Below are positions 1 through 7,262 of a DNA stretch of 61,606 bases, one piece after another. The stretch is from Kiritimatiellota bacterium (GTDB lineage: Bacteria > Verrucomicrobiota > Kiritimatiellia > RFP12 > UBA1067). The notes beneath the pieces were generated by a model. That model did no database searches. It saw nothing but the letters and a program-made list of their open reading frames with translations, and was not told the DNA's origin. The position numbers were made by a program, and so were the translations under genes. Positions within the stretch are counted from its first letter, which is position 1. Each line of letters opens with the position of its first letter. The stretch covers positions 1 through 61,606 of the forward strand of contig WRJS01000004.1 of the NCBI GenBank assembly GCA_009778475.1. The letters are read 5' to 3'.

Positions 1-975
1 GTGCGCGTCGCGCAGCATCGGCAGGTTCAGCAACGCCGCACGGACACGGTCGGCGAACTGTTCCGCGTCGCCGCAGGCCTTGTTGTCGCTATCGTCGTTC
101 AGACGCACCAACAGCGCATCCCTGTCCGCCGCCAGCGTCGCGAGCCACGCGGGCGCCTTGCAGTCGGCGGGCCACTGCTTCGCCATGTCCGCCAGCGCAA
201 GCGCGACCGCCTCGCAGTTGATGTCCGCAAGCCGCCGCGCCAGCGCAAGGCGCGCGCCCGTCAGATTGGATGCGCGGGCGATGCCCCACTTGGCGGAGAG
301 ACGCGCCTCGATGCCCTCGCGCACATCCGTCGGCAACGCGGAATCGTACACCAGCACCTCGGCGATGTCGCCGCAGAAATAACGCTTGTCATTGCCGCTC
401 GGCTCACGGTAATTGCCGAGCGCGGACGGCCAGTTGATTGGCACTGCAGATACGGCCGTGACCACGTGCGCCTCGCCACGCGTCTCCGCATTCGCCTCCT
501 GCTGGATGCCGTTGACGAAGAGCCGCCCCACGTTCCCGTTCCCGCGCGTCCCCGGGAAATCACCCGATGCGCCGGGGTAACGCCAGCAGGTGGTTGACTT
601 CTCCGTGCGAAGCCCATCGTCACCACCCTTCTGCCCCCACACGCTCCCGTGATCCGGGCCGGGGCTGATTCGCGCGACGATGAACACCGTCTGCATCGGC
701 GCGGAAAAATCCGTCGCGAGGCACGTCGAACGCTTCCCCCCGAACGCCACGCCCCCGCGGCCGCCGAACGCATCAGGGTTGAACGCAGGCCGCGCCCCCG
801 CCGCATCCTGCGCGAACGCGACGGCCCGCCCGTCCGCGTCACGCCACACCGCCACGCCACCGCCCTCGACGGCCAGCGACTCCTGCGCCGACGCATCCAG
901 ATGGTAAACGACATTCTGCGCCGCCGCCGCAAAACCGACGAGAGCCAATCCCCCTAATATGATGAAACGTTTCAT
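1..975 (-). CDS. Secreted LamG-domain protein of the haem/HZS-alpha-like type (partial)
   Basis: The reading frame is open for 325 codons from an ATG at 975 and runs off the window start, so the C-terminus is missing. A GAGGGG ribosome site lies 4 nt upstream. Residues 1-19 form a signal peptide ending AAAA before QN, so the protein is exported. Residues 22-230 look like a LamG/concanavalin-A-like domain: they begin VVYHLDASAQ and end with the typical last strands CGDIAEVLVYDSALPTDVREG followed by an ARLSAKWG helix. Residues 235-325 are alanine-rich and helical and match in style the region that precedes the beta-propeller part of the large protein at 40305-43994. I infer that the missing part carries hydrazine-synthase-alpha-like and haem c domains, but this cannot be seen here. 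Confidence 0.75.
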   Translation of the reverse strand, partial: MKRFIILGGLALVGFAAAAQNVVYHLDASAQESLAVEGGGVAVWRDADGRAVAFAQDAAGARPAFNPDAFGGRGGVAFGGKRSTCLATDFSAPMQTVFIVARISPGPDHGSVWGQKGGDDGLRTEKSTTCWRYPGASGDFPGTRGNGNVGRLFVNGIQQEANAETRGEAHVVTAVSAVPINWPSALGNYREPSGNDKRYFCGDIAEVLVYDSALPTDVREGIEARLSAKWGIARASNLTGARLALARRLADINCEAVALALADMAKQWPADCKAPAWLATLAADRDALLVRLNDDSDNKACGDAEQFADRVRAALLNLPMLRDAH

Positions 976-1076
976 ATCGCCCCTCTCAAATCCATTTTAA
1001 CGGATTCGGTTAGTATGCCACAAACGGAAGAGGATGTATAGCGTGTTTTTGGAGGAACATCCTAGGATTCTGTGAA

Positions 1077-1098
1077 GGCTCTTGTCTAGTTAAGGATT
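1077..1098. repeat. Left terminal inverted repeat of the IS
   Basis: 22 bp, perfectly inverted relative to 1769-1790. The outer end is GGCTC and the inner end GGATT, after which the two sides diverge. Confidence 0.95.
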
Positions 1099-1750
1099 AA
1101 ATTTGTAACACATTTTTGCATAGGATGTCAAACAAATCCTGCCCCTTGTTATTGAACCTGAACTCACACTCCTTGAGGTACAGCACGAACCTCGCCGAGG
1201 CGATGCCGTTGAACTTCGCCAGCCGCCGCTTGGCGTAGCTCCAGAAGCTCTCGATGCCGTTGACGTGGCACTTGCCCCGCGCGAACTCGTCCCGCGAGTG
1301 GAACACCCTGTAGTGGTCGTAGCCGTTCAGGATCAGCCCGTCGTACGCGCCCCACCCGTCGGTGTAGACCGTCGCGTTTTCCAGTATCCTGCCTTGGATA
1401 ATGGGCATCAGCTCCTCTTTGGAGCAGCTTCTGACGACGGTCAGGAACACCTGCCCGCCCCGCTTCAGCACGCCGAACACGGGCGTCTTGCCCGCCGCGC
1501 CGCGCCCCCGTTTCCCGCGAACCCTCCTCGCCCCGAAGTAGCTCTCGTCAAGCTCTATCTCCCCGGCAAAGGGCATCAGCGCCTGATGCTGGTACTCCAG
1601 GATGCGCTCGCGGAAAAGGGTGAAATAACGTTCCGCCGTGTGCCGGTTGTATCCCAGCAGCAGCGCCGTCTTGCCCGCCGTGATGTCCACGCAAAAGCAC
1701 ATCAGAATTTTTTTCACCCTGTACCTGCTTAATCGCCAACGTTTTTGCAT
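1097..1750 (-). CDS. IS1595-family transposase (ISXO2-like, IS1016 group)
   Basis: 217 residues. The N-terminal part (to about residue 55) is a helix-turn-helix-like segment with TAGKTALLLGYNRHTAERYF. The ISXO2-like catalytic domain follows: first aspartate D68 in IELDESYFG, second aspartate D131 in VYTDGWGAY, and the third site around N164/E167 in HVNGIESFW with K174 in the following YAKRRL. The N-terminal zinc ribbon of longer IS1595 members is absent, and the short length fits the IS1016 group. The stop codon overlaps the inner end of the left inverted repeat, as is usual for compact elements. All catalytic residues are present, so the enzyme is probably active. Confidence 0.93.
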   Translation of the reverse strand: MQKRWRLSRYRVKKILMCFCVDITAGKTALLLGYNRHTAERYFTLFRERILEYQHQALMPFAGEIELDESYFGARRVRGKRGRGAAGKTPVFGVLKRGGQVFLTVVRSCSKEELMPIIQGRILENATVYTDGWGAYDGLILNGYDHYRVFHSRDEFARGKCHVNGIESFWSYAKRRLAKFNGIASARFVLYLKECEFRFNNKGQDLFDILCKNVLQI

Positions 1751-1768
1751 AGTTTAAGGATACTCCAA

Positions 1769-1790
1769 AATCCTTAACTAGACAAGAGCC
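1769..1790. repeat. Right terminal inverted repeat of the IS
   Basis: 22 bp, perfectly inverted relative to 1077-1098; the transposase start codon is 19 bp inside it. Confidence 0.95.
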
Positions 1791-1794
1791 TCTG

Positions 1795-1840
1795 TGAAAT
1801 ACAAATTTCACTGGAGGGCGAGCGTCCTCCATCGTGAAAT
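1795..1840 (-). terminator. Hairpin terminator after the helicase-nuclease gene
   Basis: Just past the helicase stop (reading leftward) a stem pairs ATTTCAC plus TGGAGG with CCTCCA plus GTGAAAT around an 8-nt loop, followed by TTTGTATTT. The tail overlaps the IS target duplication, so the IS inserted beside this terminator. The GGAGGGCGAG arm is shared with a dispersed palindrome family seen near 26270 and 35600. Confidence 0.6.
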
Positions 1841-1857
1841 CTGTATTTTGCAGGACA

Positions 1858-4800
1858 CTAGATGTCGTCCGTGAAGGCGGCGGCGGTGGGGGAAAGGTCT
1901 TTCAGCTTGCGGCTCGGGGTTGTCTCGACGCTCCGGATGAAGTCCGCAAGGCGCGCCGCCTCCCGGCCGGGGTTGCGCCACCAGTTGGTGCTCCAGACGC
2001 GGTGGAACACGAAGCCGTAATTCTCCAGCATCTTTTTCCGGTGCAGGTCGTAGAGGTAGGCCTCGCGGCAGGAATGGTGCTTTGCGCCGTCGCACTCGAT
2101 GGCGACCTTCGGCACGCCTCTCGTTTGGGGGTCGTAGGCGACATCGATTTTGAACCCGGCGAACTGGAGGTGCGGCGTGAGCTTGTCCGCGCCGAGATGC
2201 GCGGCGAGGCCGCGGTAAACTTCCGCTTCAAACGGCGCCGCGTGTTTTTCCGCGTCGCCCGGCCCGAGCGCGGCCATGGCGGATGCGTTCTCCGCGAGCG
2301 CGGCAAGGACGGCCTGGCGCGAGGCGTCGTCCGAGCCGCTGGTGGCCTTGCAGTAGGCGAGGTAGGCGTAGAGCACGGCCCGTTTGTTGTTGGCGCCTTC
2401 CGCCGCCAGATGCTCCTTGTAGCCGAGGAATACCTGCTCGGGTATGGAGGTGCAGCAATAGACCTTATACTTCGCCCGCGTGACGATCACGTTCAGCAGC
2501 TTGTAGCCTTTGGAGTGGTTGATCGGCCCGAAGCGCTGGGCGAACTTCCCGTCCTTCCCCGGCCCGTAGGTCGTCGAGAGGATGATGACGTCGCGCTCGT
2601 CGCCTTGGATGTTCTCCAGGTTTTTCACGAACAGCCCGTTCTCTTCCATCTCCTGTATCTTGGCGTTGAAGTCCGCGTACGCCGGGGATTTCTGGCGGTT
2701 CAGGATTTTCCCTTTGATCAGGTTGCGTTGCGCGATGTTGAACGTGGCGATGCCGACCGAGGGGTATTTCCCGCTTGGCAGGCGGTGGATGTTCTTTTCA
2801 AGGATCGACAGCACCGAGTCGGCCTCCGCTTCGTTGGCGTGGTCAACGAAAATCCCGTTCACGGGGATGTATTTGACGGGGACGTAATCGAAGGTGCTGG
2901 GGAGCGGGCTCAGCCGCTGGTTGTAAAACGCGTGGTTGGAGAAGTCAATCAGGTACGGGTGGCGCGAACGGTAATGGAAGTCCAGGTGCTGCTTGGTGAA
3001 TTTCAGCTCCAGTCCGAAATCGAGCAGGGACTCGCAGGAGAGCAGGATGTCGTCCTTGTCGATCTTCACTTGGTCGGGCTCTTCCTCGTCCAGGTCGTCC
3101 TCGTCCTCGACCGCGCCGTCGAACACCTTGCTGAAATAGTTGGAGGGCGGCATCTGGTGCTCGTCGCCGGCGATGACGACCTGCTTGCCTTTGAGGATGG
3201 CGGGGAGGTTGTCTTCGATGCGCAGCTGGCTGGCCTCGTCGAACATCACGATGTCGAAGTACCGGTTCATCCCCTTGAACAGGTTGCTCGCGACATCCGG
3301 CGAGGTCAGTATAACCGGGAAGAACGTCGAGAACAGGCCGGGGTCTGCCTGAACCATCTGCCGCAGCGAGAGGCGCTTGAAGCGGTGGCTGCTCCGTTTG
3401 TTGTACAGGTTCTCCACGGTCACGCCGTTGTGCTTCTGCTCGAACTCCCGCGCGGCGTCGATCTGCTTCGAGAACCAAAAGTCCCTGATGAATTTCAGCT
3501 GCTTCTTCCCGATGTCGCCGAGCGCGGCCTCGAGCTGCTGATGCTCCTCGTCGTTTGTCGGCAGGTCCGTTGTGGCGGTGCTGACCAGCAATGCGTTCAG
3601 GTAGAAAATCAAAAACGTTTTCCGCCAGTCCGCCTTTGCCTTTAACGCGTCCACGACGGTCCGCTCGGGTTCCGACAGCCCGTTGTAGAACTGGAGCCAT
3701 CTGAACTCAACCGTGAAGAGGTCTTTGTCCGCGTTGAAATAACCGCGCTTGGCGTTGATGGCGGCCTCCACGGCGTTGACGAGCGCGCGGAAATCCGTTG
3801 CTTTCAGCGCATCCTTCTGCCAGCCGTCCGCATTGGCCTTGGCCTGCAAATCGCCGGCCGCCTTTTGGAGCGCCGGGAGGCTTTTCAATGCGAGCGTGCC
3901 GGGATTGACCCCGAGCAGGTTCATCTGCTGAAACTCGCTTTGGATTTTCGCGTCGAACCCGCTTTTGACGCCATCCATGCCGGCCATCACGGACGCCAAG
4001 GAATTGTGCCTCGCTTCGAGCTTGCCGGTGAACGCAAAGGCATCAAGGTCCTTCGCGCGTTTCAGGTGGTTTTCGAGTTTCAGGAAATCGCCTTGCAACG
4101 CCAGATAGTTGGCGCGGTTCTGCTTCTTGGCCTTTGAGAAGAGCGACTGGAGCAGATAACCGAAACCCGCAATCTTCGCTTCGTCGGCAAAATCCGGCTC
4201 ATCCCTTGCGGTGTCCCAGACGGCGTCTATCCGCGCCTTCATCTGGCGGGCCGCTTCAATCTGCTGATTGAGCTCGTCCTGCCGCAGGGCAACATACTCG
4301 CCCCTGACGACCTCTTCCAGCGCCCTCATCTGCTCAAGCTGTTTTGCGTAACAATCAAAATCGTCGTGTATGGCCTGCTCGATGGCGTAGGGGTTGTCCC
4401 CGGCCAGCTTTCGGGGATTGAGGAACGACATGTTTTCAATCGGCAGGAAGTCCGCATACAGCGGCTGGCCTTTCCGCACAAGGTCGAGGAGCCCGCTTAA
4501 CTCTTGCGCGGAATAGGTGAACGCATGTTTCCCGATGCTTAATGCGCAGTCATCCGCATTCGTCTTCAGCTCCGCCAGCAGGTCCCCCACGACATCCGTC
4601 CACGACTTCCCGCCGAGCAGCGGCTGCGCGAGTTTCCGGTGCCTGGCGTTGATGCTCGTGATGAGGGCTTCCGCCTTCCTGACGATGTTGTCCAGCGGCG
4701 TCTTCGAATACGTGTAGCGCTGCCTCCTGTACTCCGCGTTGTCGATGCGCCCCCGCACGGAATCCACGACCGCCCTGCGGTCCTTCACGATGTCCCGGAT

Positions 4801-5907
4801 CAAGACGCAATGGGTGTCCAGCCCTTTCTCGGCGAGGGCGCTGTGCAGCACCTCGAGCGCGGTGCGCTTCTCGCAGACGACGATCGTCCGCTTGTTGTTC
4901 TCCAGCGCGTTGATGAGGACGGCCGTGAGCGTCTGGCTTTTCCCCGTCCCCGGCGGCCCTTGGATGAGGATGTTCCGCGCGGTCTCCAGCGCATGGAGGA
5001 TGCTCTGCTGCGAGGGGTCCGTCTCCACGGACGAAATCGGCTGGAACGAATGCCCCGCCAAATCATCCAGCGGGAGGTCAGCCGCCGTGAGCGCCATGAG
5101 GCCGTCGTAATCGTCGATGATGTTCTGCTTCTGCACCTCGAAAATCGAGAACAGCCCCGCAAACTCGATGAACGCGTTCGCCGAGTTTGCGAGGAGCCTT
5201 TCGTAATGCGCCTTGTCGCCGATGGGGGCAACGCGCTCCAGCTGCTGCCTGAACGTCCCCGCCAGGTCCTCGGGCGACGTGGTGTTCAGCGTCCTGACGA
5301 GCTTGGCGCAGATTTCGACCAGCTCCTCCTTGCTGATCAGGCCGTCATCCAGCATCTCCCCCGGTATCGGCTCGATCTCCACGCTCAACTCGCTTTGCAG
5401 GTGGTTGACCAGGACCTCGTTGATGTAGATGGGGTCATCCTCGTTCCGCAGGATCTCCCACGTGTTGAACTCGCGCGTCGGCCTGATCCGCAAGCTCCAG
5501 ATCAGGACCGGCGCGACCGCCAGCTTGTTGTCCGCCGTGTCGCGCCGCGCGAGGATGGGGAACCCGAACCCGAACGTGTTGATGCCCTTCTCGGACTCGA
5601 TCGCCTCGGTCTGGTTGATGAGCTCCTCGAACGCCTTGGTGATCTTGACCAGATGGGACTGCTCCTCCTTGGGCAGCGCGCTCAGGTCCGGGACGTTACC
5701 CTTCCACGTGACCTTGAATTTCAGCGGCTGCTCCGAGAGCAACGCGTTGATGAACTTGGCGGGCAGCCCCTCGTCGATGTGAGAGAGCCTGTTCAGGTCG
5801 AACTTGTAGCGCGAGTTGGCAGGGATGGCGTTCAGGTGCACGCCCCTGCGGTTGCCGATTTTCAGCCGCTTCTGAAGTTCCGCCAACAGTTTCCCAGTCA
5901 ATAGCAT
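1858..5907 (-). CDS. Superfamily 1 helicase fused to a C-terminal PD-(D/E)XK/Vsr-like nuclease
   Basis: 1349 residues from the chosen start. Walker A is GPPGTGKS near residue 315, followed by VVCEKRTALEVL (motif Ia). Walker B is FDEASQ near 885, then IAGDEHQMPPS (motif III). Motifs IV-VI are near 1050-1150 (IQGDERDVIILSTTYG, NVIVTRAK). The AAA_11/AAA_12 halves are separated by a long, probably coiled-coil insert. The last 120 residues have FKIDVAY and AIECDGAKHH, the D...ExD core of MTES_1575/Vsr-like nucleases. Helicase-Vsr single proteins are known in phage defence, so this is a defence candidate (inference). The frame is open up to 6036, but 5907 is preferred: GGGGA lies 8 nt upstream, while the region above 5998 is a remnant of another gene. 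5934 is the alternative start. Confidence 0.88.
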   Translation of the reverse strand: MLLTGKLLAELQKRLKIGNRRGVHLNAIPANSRYKFDLNRLSHIDEGLPAKFINALLSEQPLKFKVTWKGNVPDLSALPKEEQSHLVKITKAFEELINQTEAIESEKGINTFGFGFPILARRDTADNKLAVAPVLIWSLRIRPTREFNTWEILRNEDDPIYINEVLVNHLQSELSVEIEPIPGEMLDDGLISKEELVEICAKLVRTLNTTSPEDLAGTFRQQLERVAPIGDKAHYERLLANSANAFIEFAGLFSIFEVQKQNIIDDYDGLMALTAADLPLDDLAGHSFQPISSVETDPSQQSILHALETARNILIQGPPGTGKSQTLTAVLINALENNKRTIVVCEKRTALEVLHSALAEKGLDTHCVLIRDIVKDRRAVVDSVRGRIDNAEYRRQRYTYSKTPLDNIVRKAEALITSINARHRKLAQPLLGGKSWTDVVGDLLAELKTNADDCALSIGKHAFTYSAQELSGLLDLVRKGQPLYADFLPIENMSFLNPRKLAGDNPYAIEQAIHDDFDCYAKQLEQMRALEEVVRGEYVALRQDELNQQIEAARQMKARIDAVWDTARDEPDFADEAKIAGFGYLLQSLFSKAKKQNRANYLALQGDFLKLENHLKRAKDLDAFAFTGKLEARHNSLASVMAGMDGVKSGFDAKIQSEFQQMNLLGVNPGTLALKSLPALQKAAGDLQAKANADGWQKDALKATDFRALVNAVEAAINAKRGYFNADKDLFTVEFRWLQFYNGLSEPERTVVDALKAKADWRKTFLIFYLNALLVSTATTDLPTNDEEHQQLEAALGDIGKKQLKFIRDFWFSKQIDAAREFEQKHNGVTVENLYNKRSSHRFKRLSLRQMVQADPGLFSTFFPVILTSPDVASNLFKGMNRYFDIVMFDEASQLRIEDNLPAILKGKQVVIAGDEHQMPPSNYFSKVFDGAVEDEDDLDEEEPDQVKIDKDDILLSCESLLDFGLELKFTKQHLDFHYRSRHPYLIDFSNHAFYNQRLSPLPSTFDYVPVKYIPVNGIFVDHANEAEADSVLSILEKNIHRLPSGKYPSVGIATFNIAQRNLIKGKILNRQKSPAYADFNAKIQEMEENGLFVKNLENIQGDERDVIILSTTYGPGKDGKFAQRFGPINHSKGYKLLNVIVTRAKYKVYCCTSIPEQVFLGYKEHLAAEGANNKRAVLYAYLAYCKATSGSDDASRQAVLAALAENASAMAALGPGDAEKHAAPFEAEVYRGLAAHLGADKLTPHLQFAGFKIDVAYDPQTRGVPKVAIECDGAKHHSCREAYLYDLHRKKMLENYGFVFHRVWSTNWWRNPGREAARLADFIRSVETTPSRKLKDLSPTAAAFTDDI

Positions 5908-5998
5908 ATCCGAAATCCCCAAGAGTTGATGCATCAATATACCGCAAGGCAGGTCACGCGCACAAGGACAAAAGAAACCGCGCACGGCAAAGGCGTGG

Positions 5999-6058
5999 CT
6001 CGCCGCCAACGCCACCAACATGGCGTGGGCGCTCACCCTGCCGACTCCCGACTCCTGA
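5999..6058 (+). pseudogene. Remnant of an array C-terminal module (last 20 codons)
   Basis: The translation LAANATNMAWALTLPTPDS with a stop at 6056-6058 matches the 3' end of the orphan module at 14388-14447. The rest of the module is missing: homology stops abruptly at about 5997, where helicase upstream DNA begins. This marks the left edge of repeat copy A and shows that the array once extended further or was cut here. Confidence 0.7.
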
Positions 6059-6396
6059 CTCCGAAATGCCCCCTGAAAAATGTGCTTGCATTTCCTTCGG
6101 GGGCAGTGTATCTTTTACACCCTCGCCTCTTTTAAGGCGGGGGCGTAGCGCGGGGCCGGGGGCCATGCTTGCCGTTGTGTTTCAGGTTGTGCATCGCTGT
6201 GTATTGTCGCAGAGTCGGAATAGCCAAGTTGGCGCTTTTTTGAGTGCCTACCATTTTTGATGCGGGAGTATATGGGATGCGCCGCGCTATGTGGCGTATT
6301 CTGTGTCATGTGTTAATAGAGTTTTGGCTAACTCCGATTCTGCATGTGTGAGTATGCCACTTATGGTGAGTGGCGCGTAAAAAAACGGGAGGGGTT
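6059..6396. other. Intergenic leader of repeat copy A
   Basis: No gene is seen. There is a hairpin with arms TGCCCCC (6067-6073) and GGGGGCA (6099-6105). A possible promoter overlaps it: TTGCAT at 6086-6091, 17-nt spacer, TATCTT at 6109-6114. A ribosome site GGGAGGGG precedes the ATG at 6397. The same sequence recurs at 14448-14785. Confidence 0.4.
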
Positions 6397-7254
6397 ATGG
6401 CGGAAAGGTTTATTGCAGTGGCGGAGTCGGTCGGGCGCGGGCTGGCGGTTGCGGGGTATGTGGTGGTGGCGGTCTCGCTGGCGGTGGCCTTCGCGGCGCG
6501 GCTGTGGGAGTCGGGGCTGGCGGGGGAGATGTGGCGGGAGTTCGTCGTGGCGGCGCGGAGGCGGGACGCGTGGGTGTGGGCGCTTATCACGGTGGGCCTG
6601 TCGCTGTGCGCGCAGAAGCGGGGCCCGGCGGAGTGGCTGGAGGAGTGGCGCGAAAGGGCGCAGGGCGGCGGGGCGCAAGCTGAGGGCGGGTTCCCCGGCG
6701 GGCCGCAGAGGGGCGGCGCCGAGGGCGGGGGGCGCGTGGTGTTCCAGTCGGGGGTGCCGCTGGCGGGGCCGCTGCCGGGCGTGGCGGTGCGGTGCGTGAT
6801 GCTCTCCTGCAACGGGGCGGCGGAGGACCTGGCGACGCTGCTGGACGCGCCGGAGGCCGCGCGGCTGAGGATGGCGGCGGAGGGCGGGCTGGAGCCTTGG
6901 ATGGACCCGGCGGAGGCGTCGCTGACGGGGCAGTTCGCGCTGCCGTCCTGGGGGCCTGAGATGTGGCGGGTGGTGACGGTTGACCTCGGGGGCGCCGTGC
7001 CGCTGGGCGACCTGCTCTTCGGGGACGCGGCGGGGCTCGGGGAGTGGGCGCGGCAGTGGCGGGGGGAGATCGCGGAGGCGGTGTTCTTCGACGACATCCC
7101 GGGCGACGGCGCGCGCGCGGGCGTGGCCAACTGGCTGGCGGCGCGGCGGGGCGCGGGGCGGCTCTACCCCGCGACGGCGGCCGAGCGCGGCGCGGCGATC
7201 GCGGCGGGCCTGAACTCCGGTGTTGACTGGGCGACGGTGATTATCGTAAGATAG
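6397..7254 (+). CDS. Membrane-anchored protein with a cryptic LamG/ConA-like domain (copy A)
   Basis: 285 residues. The start is an ATG 5 nt after GGGAGGGG; the frame is open to 6370 but lacks a site there. Two hydrophobic stretches (about residues 12-36 and 58-72) suggest an N-terminal membrane hairpin. Residues 85-115 are Gly-rich. The C-terminal part ends with WRGEIAEAVFFDDIPGDG and a VANWLAARRG helix, which resembles the closing strands of LamG/ConA-like domains, as also seen in the gene at 1-975. I know no named family. The next gene begins 8 nt downstream, so they are probably cotranscribed. It is identical to 14786-15643. Confidence 0.75.
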   Translation: MAERFIAVAESVGRGLAVAGYVVVAVSLAVAFAARLWESGLAGEMWREFVVAARRRDAWVWALITVGLSLCAQKRGPAEWLEEWRERAQGGGAQAEGGFPGGPQRGGAEGGGRVVFQSGVPLAGPLPGVAVRCVMLSCNGAAEDLATLLDAPEAARLRMAAEGGLEPWMDPAEASLTGQFALPSWGPEMWRVVTVDLGGAVPLGDLLFGDAAGLGEWARQWRGEIAEAVFFDDIPGDGARAGVANWLAARRGAGRLYPATAAERGAAIAAGLNSGVDWATVIIVR

Positions 7255-7262
7255 GGGGCGTG

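Larger units (their letters stand above)
1077..1790 (-). mobile_element. Intact IS1595-family insertion sequence (IS1016 group), 714 bp
   Basis: The ends are perfect 22-bp inverted repeats (1077-1098 and 1769-1790), each beginning GGCTCTTGTCTAG from the outside. Direct 8-bp copies of TCTGTGAA flank them at 1069-1076 and 1791-1798; an 8-bp target duplication is characteristic of the IS1595 family. One transposase gene fills the element. The perfect repeats and target duplication indicate a recent insertion. The target lies in the tail of the hairpin downstream of the helicase gene. I see no second copy in this window. Confidence 0.95.

Noticed and set aside
1834-3645. Long plus-strand open frame of about 600 codons
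   Set aside because: It is antisense to the helicase gene, which has clear helicase motifs; high GC creates long shadow frames.
5935-6036. N-terminal extension of the helicase up to 6036
   Set aside because: The upper part overlaps the antisense remnant of an array module (5999-6058), and a better ribosome site serves 5907.
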